DNA of 64,000 nucleotides from Carettochelys insculpta (GCF_033958435.1 NC_134152.1:21984001-22048000), one strand, 5' to 3'. Counted from the stretch's first letter, positions 1-11,959 are shown. A program made the numbers and translations. The notes: generated by a model not told the origin, from the sequence alone.

Positions 1-2389
1 ACTGCATGCAAGTGCACTAGAGAACCTGTAGTGCTCGCACAGACCAGTTAATGTGCAATACAGAAGTGCACTTTAGAAATCATCCCCCACCCCCAAGATG
101 TAGACAAGCCCTTAGTTAGGCCCTCAGGATTGGACTTCATTTGATCAATAAACAGTGTATTTACACTGAAGCCTTTTGGCTTACAATAGCTAACACATTT
201 GTATGTGCTAATCTGGGCACTCCACAATCATTTGCACCAAACAAACAATTAATTAATTAGAGTGGCATTCAAACCCCAGCCCTGTAAAGGAAACACACCT
301 TTAGTTACCAGACTGAGCCATTTTTACTTTTACCAAGGTGGGAGAAGAATTTAAAGAGGTGGTATCTGAGGGGCATCTGTGTGTGCTCAGAGGGCCCTGT
401 GTAGCCCTGAATAATTCTGGTGAAGCAAATGTTGAAATAACCTTTTATTTTAGAGGTCCCATCTTGATGCTAAAGTAGATGTGAAGGTCTTGAGGCTTCC
501 TTGAATACTGCTAATCTCAGGCTTGCTGTATGGCATCTGCTTTGCTCTTTATTGTCTTCTCTGCATAGTCCCACCTGCTCTATAAACCGAGTAGGATGTA
601 GCTAGATGGGATTAATGAAAACGAGATGCGGCTGTTCTAAAGATGCTCTAGCTATAGTCACCTCCATTCAGGTCACCAGCCGAGAGGCAGACACAGCATC
701 TAAGTGTGGGCATTTGATGTGGGGGAATGAGCACTACAGGTTCCCTGGTAGACACTGGGTTAACTCCATCTTACTCTTCCCCTCTCCTTGTACTGGCTGT
801 CAGGGATAGAGGGATGAAAATGACCGTGGGTAGGGAGAGGTCTTTGTACCAGGTGCTCAATGCAGGGTGAAATCCAGGAAGGAGAATCTTCCTGTTCTGT
901 TTCTTTTGTGTAGGATAAGTTGTTTTGATTTATATTGTGAACATGCTCTTGCACTGCTGACTTAGTTCTGCTGAGTCACGTCCACTATGTTACTGAGGTG
1001 GGCAGAAAGAAGAAGAAAGTGGAGAGGGAGCATTATGAAGCTGAGCAGTAGATAGGTGGAAGAAGCAGGAGAGGATAGCGGACTGTGATAAAGATCCTTC
1101 ACCTCCAAAACAGCTCCGGGGGGCTCTGCAAATATTTGCCCATTCAACATGAAAATTGACTCCACTCAGTATTTTTGTACCACTGTTATTTCCTGGAAAA
1201 CCCTTCGCTGGAGCCTTTCTTTCCAGAGAGACAAATGTTAATAATTTCCCCTCCACACATCTCTGTATTCTGCAGCTTGCTAAGCGTTCCGTATATTGCC
1301 CTTGCTTCCTGCTCAGCTCTTGACCTGGCAAAACTATGCCCAGTATCCCTTCCTTTTCCTATATGCAGAAGTTTGCAGTGGTGTTCCGTACTGTACTATA
1401 TCTGTTGCACAATGATGTCCCCTTTTGAAAGAACATGGATGGTGCCTTTCATTGCAGTGACCTTGTATTCCAACAGGGGACAGGTTAGCAGACACTTCCA
1501 CAGATTTACTGAGCAGCCAAAACTCTCTCATATTATTCCTTCCTGTCATCCTTTTTTTGTGCAGGGTGATTGCTCTGAATCATTTTCTTCTCATCATCCT
1601 TCATTCTTCAAAAACCAGACAGTTATTTCACCATTTAAAGTAACTCATTTCAAGTGGTTAAGCAGCTGCCTCTGTGCACCAGCTCTGCCTAATGCAGTAT
1701 AACATCTCTTAGTTAGCTACATTACTGGATCAGTCATTTATTCTTAGTCTTACTCTCATACTAGTCACACATTCTGCCAATGCAACTCTCTGCTCCTGCT
1801 CAAACAGGGACACACAACTCTTTGCCCAGTCCAATGCTCATTAAAAGTCAGTAGAAAAATTCCCATTAACTAAAATGGTCACTGGAGAGTTTAGTGCTCA
1901 TTTATTGTGTGAACTTCATTTAATGAGCAATGAATGGCTGAACTGAGTTCTTTCTTCTAGTTTGGAATACAGATTACATCCATTCTCCCACTTGCAGTTG
2001 CAAATCTTCCTGTAGTAATTCTGTCTTGCAGTTATGTTGGTCCGACTTCTGTCTTGCCCACATACTGAGATCTAACTGACAGCCATATTTGGCACTGGGA
2101 AGGTATCTTCCACAGGGTCAGATTGGCAGAGACCCTGAGCATTTTGTGCCTTCCTCTGCAGCATGGAGCATGGGTCACTTGCAGGTTTGAATTATGTCAT
2201 TTTTCAAGACCGTGGACAGCTTCATGTCCAACCCTCCTACTCTATTCCTTCCCTTCCTCTACTTGCCCAGCACCAGCCGCCTTGACTGCCAGCAGATTTC
2301 AAACAGCTGCATCAACCCACATGTTCTCTGACAAATAAGTCTTGCTGCCTCCTGCATGAAGTCCATATTTTGCTTATGGATACAGAAGC
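1..2389. other. Intron sequence, nothing recognised
   Basis: AT-rich unique-looking sequence within GPR139 intron 1. I see no coding exon, repeat end or RNA gene in it. Confidence 0.5.
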
Positions 2390-3740
2390 ATCCTTATGCT
2401 GAGACACAGGTCAGAAACTATCAAAACAGGGCACTACTTGCATTGCTACACAGGTCAGAAACTTAGATCCACTTACAGGCAAACTCACTACTACAGCTTG
2501 AGATTTTCCACAGGCACTGCCAGCACCAAGTGGTTTGACTCTGTCCAAAATGCCACAATCTCGCAAAGATCTGGCTTTGTGTCACTCACTTTTTGCAGTC
2601 AAAAGCAGCAGCATACATTCTTTGTCCAGTTTGCCAGGATGGACCAACATACCCCAGCACACCATGCTCTTAAACTTTCCATCAACACATACAGAGGTGC
2701 ACACCTTGACCTTACGTGGCACTGCAGTCAGGGCTGCCCCAGAGATGAGTGGATTTGCAGGACTGCGCTCTATCTGGGAACTTCACTACATGATGCATCA
2801 TATATCACCATCAACCGTGGTCATGCTGGCTGTTGGAGAGGCCCTTAGGAGATTATGACTGATGAATAGCCTTGAGAGACTACCCAATCTTTTCACTGAC
2901 AATCATTTCCGTGCTCTCTTTCATGCAACCCATTCTGCACAGATCATCCTCATTGAACTGACCAGTCACGTTGTTAACTCTCCTCCCAGAAATCAGCCAG
3001 CCAATAAAGGGTATTGGGCAGTGGACACAGCTGATTTGCATGCATTTAATTTCTGTAAGATCCTGCAACCTCTTCTCCAATCCTTCAAATGTTGCTTGTC
3101 TTATTAGATTATAGGTGCTTCTAGAAAGGGATACCGGCTTCTCTCTGTGCACAGGAATAGGGCTTAGGGCATTGTGGCTGGGTCTACACTCACTGTGGAA
3201 GATTGAACACCAAGGTTCAATGTCTATGTCAAGGGTCTATGTCGACTCCAGAACCCCTTGTGAGTTGCAAGGATTAAGGAATGCCCAATGGGAGGAATGC
3301 CCCCATTGGCATTCTGCAGTGAGGACGGGGACGAATATCAACGGCTGCAAAATCGAGTTTTGGTATGCAACTAGAGTACCTAAAATCGCATAGCAGCCGT
3401 CCATATTCAAGGTAAGTGTAGACCCAGTGCCTAGGGTAATACCATGCCACTTTAGTCTGTCACGCTGAAAAAGCAGAACACCCTGAGGTCCCATGGCTCC
3501 TGTGTTGCAGATGCACCAAAGTGTCTCACTTATATTCCCCATTTTGGAACTGCATCACCTGCAAAGAATGTCCAAAGCTGCTTCCTGAGGTCAAAAGGAC
3601 TCATTTTTGCAGTGTATGCTGCTTGAGCAGTGACCCCAAAAAGCTCATAGAGCTGGAGAAGTGAATGTGCACATTCTGTTTCTGAAAGCAGCCAGTCCAG
3701 GATGGCAGTTTTCATGGGAGTCTGCATTCTGCATAACCCT
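2390..3740 (-). pseudogene. Decayed coding-like relic, unrecognised, split by a MITE
   Basis: Minus-strand frames 3530-3727 (LLQLYELFGVTAQAAYTAKM, RKQLWTFFAGDAVPKWG) and 2880-3152 (STYNLIRQATFEGLEKRLQD) look protein-like and lie either side of the short MITE at 3176-3431. Below 2880 the same strand breaks into short frames with many stops. The pieces may be remains of one transposon or retrogene open frame, but I do not recognise the family. The reading is only suggestive. Confidence 0.25.
3176..3431. mobile_element. Short MITE with GGGTCTACAC inverted ends
   Basis: The left end GGCTGGGTCTACACTCAC and the right end, read on the opposite strand, GGCACTGGGTCTACACTTAC form terminal inverted repeats around about 250 bp without coding capacity. 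The GTCTACAC core is shared with the other Harbinger-like MITEs in the window. No clear target duplication is left. Confidence 0.6.
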
Positions 3741-6320
3741 GCTCTTTGTCCCAGGATACAGTAACACTGCTGAACAGGTTCTTTGAAGGTGCCTTTGATA
3801 GATGTACTCTATTAAAGTCTCCTTACTAGAGGAGGTACTTGAAACTTATAGCACATTCTGTCCCTAGTAGCTACTCAGTGTAAACAACGGCACCTTCCAG
3901 AGTTCTGCAGCATTATTGGCTATTTTGTACATAATCAGGCCAAATTTTGGTCATGTTCTCAAAGTAAACAAGAGTCGCGTTTGCAGCACTTGCACCAAAA
4001 GTGCAGGCTACGACTGGATACGCAGGTAAGGGGAAAGCTGCAGCTGCCTTCTCCATTCTAGTTGTGGTACTGCGTGAAGCCCATAGGAATAGGTGATTGC
4101 ATCTAACCCTTCCCACCGTACTCTCCAATGAAGGAGAAATTGGAGTCAAAGCCAAACAGCCCCAAGAGAGAGTGTTGCATTTGTGCCTGACCCTCCTAGC
4201 AGTGTTCTGGGGGCACTGACATGCCAAGTTTCTGTTGTTGCAGCTGCCTTGTCCAGCTCTCTTCCTAAAGAAGAGACTTGTTTGGGAGATGGGTTGTTCA
4301 GTTTTTCACCCACCAGCCCCAGTTTTGACTGATCCAAAGCAATTTTTTCCATCTCCTTTCTGCCCACCCCCACAACACCTGTTCCCTACAGATGTTTTCT
4401 AGCTTCCTGTTTTACCAGAATGAAAAAATTTGTTAGCCCCCTTCAGCCACCACTAAACCACCAGCTAACTAAAGAGAAACTCTAGAAACCATCCCCTTAG
4501 CCACAGAAAACACTAACAATGGCAACACTGTAGGGGGATGTCCTCCTACAATGCACTTTCTAGCCACTGAACTACTGAAATATGCACCTTTCCAGCAGAC
4601 TTTCCACACTCTGGTCCTGCCAGACACTTGCATTCTTGCCTTCTGTTTTGAGAGGCTGGATTCTGCAGATCAAGAGTCTGATTCTGTAGACTGGCTGCTG
4701 TCTCTGGAGCTAATTACTCGTGACAAGATGTTACCTAATGTGAAGGAGGGTCTGTAGTAGCATCCATCCCCAAGTGACTACCCTGCAAAAGTATATTGCA
4801 GTAAGCATAACTTAACGTTCGGCCATCCACATCCAGACAGGCTTCCTCTTCCCTCAGGGCTCCTCTGCGCCTCTGCATTTGGGTGCTGCGGAGCCACCCT
4901 GAACTGGAGTACCTGCAGGAGGAATGGCTCTCCAGCATAGAGGAGCAACACATCTGTAGCCATCCTTCTTTCTGGGAGGTTCAGCATACAGCTCCTTCCT
5001 CCTAATGTGGTAGTCTCTCTCCACAGGCCAATCAGGAGGGTGGATTGAGGTCATGCTCCCTATTCTCCTTTCCTCTTTCATGCTCACTGCACCCGTAGGT
5101 GAATGGAGAGGGAGCAATCACTGTCTGTCCTGACAGCAGGGCCAGCAATTACGTCCGGAGCTACACAAATGAGGGGATAAGGTTTCTTGCACCCTCTCTG
5201 CATGCTGTATGCATCCATGTTGCACCAGGCACCTCAATGCAAAGCTGCCGAGTTGAAGAAATTTTCTTTGCACAGTACATCAAAATCCAATAACTAAATG
5301 ATTTTATCGCACCTTTAAAGACCACGGCAGAGTTAACTTTCTGCATTTCAATGACGTTCTGCACACATACTATGTCCATGGGTGAGGCTAAAACATAGAC
5401 TCCACTTGCTTTCAGGTTCTCAGAATTCCAAAAATCAAAACTGCTCAAGCCAGGGAGTCTCGGGGGTCTTTATCATTTAGACATAGAGATGCAAATTCCC
5501 CTACAACATTTTTTGAAAGCGGTTGCTCAATACCAGTATGAAATCCATGAATTTCTTATGCACTCAGCATGCGGTACACATACAGTTCTCTTGGATGTCA
5601 ATGCCAGTGTTATCCTTCGATAACATACAGTAAATAACGTAAGTCAAATGCACCCTTGACACAACTCCTCTGAACTCACTGGAGTTAACATTAGGCATCA
5701 TTTTAGGTTGTATCAAGTTGTTTTGTTACTACTGTCTGTACCATTGTCCCTAATCAAATGGATCTGTGTTCCAGGAAAAATTCATATCACCTTTTCTAAT
5801 TTGTCTCATGCACCATGTAATTTTAACTGTACATTCCTCTACGGATCATGGTAGGTTTGTAATTACAATTTATTAAACATCTGCAGTAGTGTGAGTACAG
5901 GCAGAACATTCATTAACTGATTTCCTAGTGCCTGTATGAAAGATCTTCCCAATTTCAGGTAGATGTAGCACTTCACTGCTTCCTAATGACCTCCTACTCA
6001 TACATTCTCAAGGTCATTTCCTATGGGCAGGTGTTAATATCAGAGTCCATAACATCATCCGTATTAAGTGTCATGGCACAGAGGCCAAGGAAAGGAACGA
6101 AAGAGCATGGAAACTCTACTTTATCTCCTCTGCTGATGGGGTCCTTCCAGTAAGGGCTGATACACAGAGTGGTTGCAGAGTGGAGAGGTTTACCTGTTCT
6201 TTACACCATTTGTGGCAAAATACACGACTTTCCAGTTCTCTTAATTTGCCAAGCATCAAAATTTAAATGTAGAGGGAAAAAAAAGGCACAGGGACTATCC
6301 ATTCATGTGCTGGGTACCAA
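3741..6320. other. Intron sequence, nothing firmly recognised
   Basis: Mixed-composition intron sequence. Minus-strand open frames between 4146 and 5117 have no family resemblance that I can name. No repeat ends or RNA genes are seen. Confidence 0.4.
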
Positions 6321-6324
6321 CTGC

Positions 6325-8491
6325 ATATGTAAACTCATATTTGGTAAACTCAGACAGCTGGTAGGTAAGGTCCCATGGAAAGCTAAACTGAGGGGAAAAA
6401 CGGCTGAGGAGAGTTGGCAGTTTTTCAAAGGGACATTATTAAGGGCCCAAAAGCAAGCTATCCCACTGTGTAGGAAAGACAGAAAACATGGCAAAAGACT
6501 GCCTTGGCTTAACCAGGAGATCTTGCATGATCTCAAAATAAAAAAGGAATCGTATAAGAAATGGAAACTAGGACAAATTACAAAGGATGAATATAGGCAA
6601 ACAACATGAGCATGCAGGAGCAAGATTAGAAAGGCTAAGGCACAAAATGAGCTCAAACTAGCTACAAGCATAAAGGGAAACAAGAAGGCTTTTTACAAAT
6701 ACATTGGTAACAAGAGGAAGACTAAGGAGAGGGTAGGGCCATTGGTCAGTGAGGAGGGAGGAACAGTAACAGGGAATTTGGAAATGGCAGAAATGTTTAA
6801 TGATTTCTTTGTTTCGGTCTTCACTGAGAAATCTGAAGGAATGCCTGACATAGAGAACGCTAGTGAAAAAGGGGTAGGCTTAGAAGTTGAAATAAGAAAA
6901 GAACAAATTAAAATGTACTTAGAAAAATTAGATGTCTGTAAATCATCAGGGCCTGATGAAATGCATCCTAGAATCCTCAAGGAGCTGATAGAAGAGGTAT
7001 CTGAGCCTTTAGCAATCATTTTTGGTAAATCGTGGGAGACGGGAAAGATTCCAGAAGACTGGAAAAGGGCAAATATAGTACCCATTTATAAAAAGGGGAA
7101 CAAGAATAACCTGGGAAACTACAGGTCAGTCAGCTTAACTTCTGTGCCAGGAAAGACAACGGAGCAGGTAATTAAAGAAATCATCTGCAAGCATCTGGAA
7201 GGTGGTAAGGTGCTAGGGAACAGCCAGCATGGCTTTGTTAAAAACAGATCATGTCAAACCAATCTAATAGCTTTCTTTGATAGACTAACAAGTCTTGTGG
7301 ATAAGAGAGAAGCGGTGGATGTGGTATACCTAGACTTCAGTAAAGCATTTGACACGGTCTCACATAATATACTTATCAATAAACTACGCAAATACAACTT
7401 AGATGGGGCTACTATAAGGTGGGTGAACAACTGGCTGGATAACCGTACCCAGAGAGTAGTTATTAATGGTTTTCAATCCGGCTGGAAAAGTATAACTAGT
7501 GGGGTTCTGCAGGGGTCTGTTTTAGGACCGGTTCTGTTCAATATCTTCATTAACGATTTAGATATTGACATAGAAAGTACACTTATTAAGTTTGCAGATG
7601 ATACCAAGCTGGGAGGGGTTGCAACTTCTTTGGAGGATAGGGTCATAATTCAAAAGGATCTGGATAAACTGGAGAAATGGGCTGAGGTAAACAGGATGAA
7701 GTTTAATAAGGACAAATGCAAAGTGCTCCACTTAGGAAGGAACACTCAGTGTCACACATACAGAATGGGAAAGGACTGCCTAGGAATGAGTACAGCAGAA
7801 AGGGATCTGGGGGTTATAGTGGACCACAAGCTAAATATGAGTCAACAGTGTGATGCTGTTGCGAAAAAGGCAAACATGATTCTTGGATGCATTAATAGGT
7901 GTGTCGTGAACAAGACATGAGAAGTCATTCTCCCGCTCTACTCTGCGCTGGTTAGGCCTCAGCTGGAGTATTGTGTCCAGTTCTGGGCACCGCAGTTCAG
8001 GAAGGATGTGGAGAAATTGGAGAGGGTCCAGAGGAGAGCAACAAGAATGACCAAAGGTCTAGAGAACATGACCTATGAAGAAAGGCTGAAAGAATTGGGC
8101 TTGTTTAGTTTGGAAAAGAGAAGATTGAGGGGGGGGCATGATAGCAGTTTTCAGGTATTTAAAAGGGTGTCATAAGGCAGAGGGAGGGAACTTGTTCTTC
8201 CTTGCCTCTGAGGATAGAACAAGAGGCAATGGACTGAAATTGCAGCAGGGGAGGTTCAGGTTGGACATTAGGAAAAAGTTCCTAACTGTCAGGGTGATCA
8301 AACGCTGGAATGAATTGCCAAGGGAGGTGGTAGAATCTCCATCACTGGAGCTATTTAAGAAGAGGTTAGATAGATGGCTTTCAGGGATGGTCTAGAAAAT
8401 GCTTGGTCCTGCCATGAGGGCAGGGGGCTGGACTCAATGGCCTCTCGAGGTCCCTTCCAGTCCTACTCTTCTATGATTCTATGATTCTATG
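6325..8491 (+). mobile_element. CR1 LINE, 5'-truncated, 3' end complete
   Basis: A CR1-clade non-LTR retrotransposon. The copy starts inside the linker between endonuclease and reverse transcriptase ([13 protein letters not shown] near 6334), runs through the whole RT domain and C-terminal region, and ends in the short CR1 3' UTR (GGCTGGACTCAATGGCC, AGGTCCCTTCCAGTCC) followed by repeats of the 8-mer ATTCTATG. That 3' tail is diagnostic for CR1 in birds, crocodilians and turtles. 5' truncation is the usual result of incomplete reverse transcription. Only two in-frame stops and one 1-base shift break the frame, so this is a relatively young copy. It lies in GPR139 intron 1, antisense to the gene. 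Confidence 0.92.
6331..8395 (+). pseudogene. CR1 ORF2 reverse transcriptase, disabled
   Basis: Frame 1 encodes the linker ([31 protein letters not shown] segment), then after a TGA at 6607 the longest open piece, 6742-7920. RT motifs are clear: [28 protein letters not shown] at about residue 196 of that piece, the [20 protein letters not shown] block, and the catalytic FADD box at about residues 283-286. A second TGA at 7918-7920 interrupts [12 protein letters not shown]. Both stops fit a CGA to TGA change. A run of eight G near 8128-8135 shifts the reading from frame 1 to frame 2, after which the C-terminus (SEDRTRGNGLKLQQGRFRLD) continues to 8395. The RT motifs are intact but the chain cannot be made whole. 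Confidence 0.88.
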
Positions 8492-10465
8492 TACAGTAGC
8501 CACTGCTCAGATGTAGGATTCTCAATGTCTGATTTAAAAATTATTACAACTAATAGTCTGAAAAATATAGTTTTCTATGCAAGAGCAGCTAGGGTGAAAA
8601 AAGGCATTTAAAAATCAGTTAACATCTTATAAAGGCTGCTTGCTATTTACAAGATGTATTAACTATGCATGTGTCTATATATAACTGTATATTGCATTAT
8701 CAAAAATATTGATTTGTCTTGGCAAACAAAAATGTTCTAGCATTTCCCTCTATTTTTGCTTGTCAAGAGGAATCATTATTAAAGGTATTTTTAAGCAGAA
8801 CTTTTTAAACCACAGCAGAGGTTTTTTTTTCTGGCTGTAGTGCTGGGTTGGCAGTCCTGGATACTGAAGTCCTCTGCTTAGCCACAGACCCGGTACAGCA
8901 CAGACTGTCTTCCCTACCAGGATGTCTGAGTGATGACCTGAAGTGACCACTTCTAAGAGTGAGAAAGTTCTGTCTTCACAGCTTATTCAGTGCTTGTCTT
9001 GTGCTGGGGCAAACATGCCAATCCGAATCAACTGTGGCATTGGTGAGTTTTGTGCTGTCTGTGGCAGTGGAGGCTCTGGGTAAAGGAACACTCTAGAGGC
9101 AGGCTGTTCTACCATTCCTGACTAAACAAGGAGACCCTCCTCTCTCTTCACTCTCCTGTTGCCTGGATTCCCCTGTCTCACCTTACACCTTCTCTGCAGG
9201 AGAACTTGTTCTCTGGCTCACCAGCCTGGGGTCTATGAGCTTGGGATAAGCATCACAGTGAATCAGTGGGAGTACTGTCATTGACTTCAGACGGAGAAGG
9301 ATCAGACTGATAGAGCAATGAGTCAAGTGGTCCAACAGATTTTTAATCTGCTGCCCATGCCACAGGGTTTGGTTCCTGGAGCCTATTGGTATTCTAGCTG
9401 ACCAGCTACTTTGTACAGTGTAATCCTATGGAATCAATTGCTTGCTCATGTATGGAATCTGGGATACCTTGGTCCCAAAGCTCCCCTTGTCCTGTGGGAG
9501 CTGGTCTGAGATGAGCCAGCAGCAACCAGACAGTAACAGTTTGTGATTAGTGTTCACACAGGCAGGCAGCATACAGGTAAACCACTTCATGTCCCAAAGC
9601 CACTCTCCTGATTCCTCCAGTCCTCAATACCACTTTACCGGCAATGGCCACATTAATTATTTTGGAAATTTGATTAACAACTGAGATTTTCCATGTCAGA
9701 GAGCACTCCATGGGGGGGGGGGGGTGGCATATAAGTAAATGGAACTGTTTGCTTATCCCCTCCACCCTACCTCCCTTCCCACAAGGAAGAAGACTGACCT
9801 CTCATTAAAGAGAAAAGGGAAAGAAAACATTACTGAGAGGTATAGGTCTAACATAAATGTCCAAATAATTATACTTGCTAAGAAATGTCTCCTATTAATC
9901 CACATAGGTTAATACAACCAGCTTCCACTGTACATGAAAATGAAAAGCTTCACACCCCTCACACACAACATTTAACTTGAATTAGAAATTCCCCCACCTC
10001 TTTTCTTAAAGATACTGTCTGGAGTTCAGTTTTTCAAAAATTTGAGCAACAGTATGAGGAAGAGACTGTTGCCTTGTGTCTAGACAGCGAGAAGGTTTGC
10101 CTAAAGATATAAAACCAGAAACAACCTTCCAAAAGCAGAATTATTGCCTTTGAAATTTCTCCTGCTTCCTGTACTTCACATAAATGTATCAACGGCAGAA
10201 CAATACCTTGCTCCTCTCTGCACACACACAATCTGTGAGGCTATGTGCCAATTTACTGTACTCATGAAAGGGAGCCAATAAAAATTACTCCTGCATTGCA
10301 AAATCTCTTAAAATCAGAATTTTCTTGGTGCTCTGTCCAGCAGCTGGACTTCGGACATGTAATGGGGGCGGGGGGGGAATCTCAGTGAACACCTACGGAG
10401 AACAAGACTTTATTTTGGATTAATCTCTTTCTAACTGTTGCTTCTATGACTATATGCACGTGCAA
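8492..10465. other. Intron sequence between CR1 and the CpG island
   Basis: AT-rich intron sequence. A run of 13 G lies at 9712-9724 and a G-rich tract near 10364-10377. A run of 13 C at 10466-10478 marks the edge of the CpG island. No genes or classified repeats are seen. Confidence 0.5.
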
Positions 10466-11592
10466 CCCCCCCCCCCCCGCCTCCCCCGCCATCGCACAAC
10501 TGGGCTCCAGCGTTAGTGCTGCCAGGAGGGTTTTGCTTTTTATTGTAAGAGGGTTTTGGAGAAGCGTTAATTCGGCTCCGTCCCCCGGAGTCTCTCCCTG
10601 AGACAGAAAACTTTCGCCGCTGGCGGGCAGGGGGCAGGCTCAGTGGATCGCTCCTACGGAAAAGGGCAGGGCGCTGCTTTTAAAGCCCGAGGGCCGAGGC
10701 AAACCCCGGCGCTGGAGGGCGATCCCCTGGGGCAGGCAGAGCCCGGGGGAGCCGGGCAGGGGGGCACTCACCTGGCAGCCCGAGGCAGAGCAGCAAGCTG
10801 TAGTAGATGACAGGGACGTAACCCAAGCCACAGCCATACTTGTGGTGAGCCAGGAGGGAGCTGTTGTGGACGTGGATGTGGCTGTACTCCATGGGGGTGT
10901 CCTTCTCCTGCGGCTGGTCCGCCAGCACGTGGAGGGGCAGAGCTGCTCAGCCTCCCCTCGGCCCGGCCTCAGCGGCTGCGTCTCCCGCGGACTGGCCGCG
11001 CCCTCCCGCACCTGCTGCGCGGCCCCGGGCTTGTCACCGGCGCCTCTGTGCGAGCGCGCCCGGCCGCCGGCAGCAGCACATGGGGCGCACACATGGCTGC
11101 TCCCAGCAACGCAGCGAGAGGCTGGGGCCCGGCGCGGGGGGAGGAGGCGGCGGCGCGGCTGCTGCTCGCCAGCCGGGGCTCGCGGGTGCGGCGTAGGGGG
11201 TGCATCGCAAGCGCCGCTCGGCCCCCGTCCCCGCCGGGCAGCCCCGGTCGGGTCCCTCCCCCGCGGCCGGGGCGGGGCGCGCTCCAGATTCCCCGCGGCA
11301 GAGGAAAGCCAACAACAGCCCCCGCCCGCGCTTTCCGCCCCGGCAGCCGCGGGCCCGCAGCGAGTGGCCGGCAGGGGGCTGGCGGCGGGCCCCGGCTCAG
11401 CCTGCAGGGAGCCCGCCCTCTGCTGTTCCCCGCCAGCGCTCGGGTGGGGCGCCGGCTGGGAGCCCCGCGCCAGACGCTGGCTGGCCGCAGGCTCAGGGGT
11501 TGCTCAGCCGGCCCCCGCCTCCTGCCGGGGTTACACTGACCCGCAGGGGGCTGGTGTCTCCAGGGGTCCCTTTGCCGCCAGGGGCAGAATAA
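10466..11592 (-). promoter_or_regulatory. CpG island and likely promoter of GPR139
   Basis: Sequence changes abruptly from AT-rich to very GC-rich and CpG-dense near 10.47 kb and back near 11.6 kb. The island covers GPR139 exon 1 and about 700 bp upstream on the minus strand. Many GGGCGG/CCGCCC-like Sp1-type boxes are visible between 11100 and 11420, and no clear TATA box. A CpG island over the first exon is typical of vertebrate developmental and neural genes. The transcription start cannot be placed from sequence alone. Long plus-strand open frames here (for example 10842-11669) follow from GC richness and are not genes. Confidence 0.75.
10772..10892 (-). CDS. GPR139: GPR139 first coding exon (N-terminus and start of TM1)
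   Basis: This exon encodes the start of GPR139, an orphan rhodopsin-class G-protein-coupled receptor of the plasma membrane, known mainly from brain. The 121-nt exon gives 40 residues plus one base: a short extracellular tail beginning [13 protein letters not shown], then [20 protein letters not shown], the start of helix 1. From memory, human GPR139 begins MEHTHAHL and has [20 protein letters not shown], so both tail and helix match. An NSS glycosylation sequon is at residues 10-12. The ATG at 10892 is chosen because it sits in a good Kozak setting (CCCCCATGG) and matches the family start; the frame upstream has no ATG. The exon ends CCAG followed by GTGAGT at 10771, phase 1, where human GPR139 is also split. 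GPR142 has a related helix but a less similar tail. No exon 2 sequence is in the window. Confidence 0.9.
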
Positions 11593-11634
11593 ATGCTGTT
11601 ACATGCACCGAGGCGTGTGGGATGCGCACCACTA
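11576..11634. repeat. Short dispersed repeat (also at 40563-40625, inverted)
   Basis: The segment containing GGGCAGAATAAATGCTGTTA and GCACCGAGGCGTGTG matches, in reverse complement, the segment at 40563-40625 that contains GCCTCAGTGCACTTC and ATTTATTCTGCCCTGG. It is unclassified and abuts the GPR139 CpG island. Confidence 0.5.
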
Positions 11635-11635
11635 G

Positions 11636-11953
11636 GCCCGCCGACAGGGCGGGGGCGGAGGGGCAGTAGCACCAGGGCCGGCGTTTCAAGCTGCCGGCAC
11701 TGCTGCTGTGGCAGTGGCTGGAGCTGGCGCTCCAGGTTCCTTCGGAACACTGCTGCAGTGCTGCTGTGCCACTCCACGGGGCTGGGCGGGAGGACCGGGG
11801 TCACTGACACCAGCTCAGTGGCGCTGGGGGCTGACTGCTCTAGGCCCTGCCCCCTTCTGCCCTTGGCCCCATCTGTTCCAGGGCCCAGTGCCAAGCCCAC
11901 GTGCCACCTCTCCCTGGGGCCTGCGGTGGCTGTCAGCCCCACTGTGCACCACT
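11636..11953. repeat. Dispersed GC-rich repeat, copy 1 of 3
   Basis: About 320 bp that share an ordered set of blocks with 19359-19680 and 28194-28492: AGGCCCGCCG-like start, a CAGCAGTGGC-type block, GTGGCACT/GTGGCGCT, GCTGACTGCTC, CCCTGCCCC...CCCTTGGCCCC, and a GTGGCTGTC-type end. No inverted ends or coding potential are seen. It is a dispersed repeat of unknown class lying directly upstream of the GPR139 CpG island. Confidence 0.6.
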
Positions 11954-11959
11954 AATAGA

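Larger units (their letters stand above)
1..10771 (-). other. GPR139: GPR139 intron 1 (5' part; runs off the window)
   Basis: The intron starts at the GTGAGT donor at 10771 and continues past base 1. None of the long open frames on the minus strand below 10772 resembles GPR139 helices 2-7, so intron 1 is longer than 10.7 kb. It contains a MITE at 3.2 kb, a 3' CR1 at 6.3-8.5 kb and otherwise unrecognised AT-rich sequence. Confidence 0.75.

Noticed and set aside
1..10771. GPR139 exon 2 inside the window
   Set aside because: No minus-strand frame below 10772 contains helices 2-7 or the expected continuation of helix 1.
10842..11669. 275-codon plus-strand open frame over the CpG island, and overlapping frames at 10640-11592
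   Set aside because: GC-rich sequence gives few stop codons in all frames. The peptides are Pro/Arg/Ala-rich without domains, and they overlap the well-supported GPR139 exon on the other strand.
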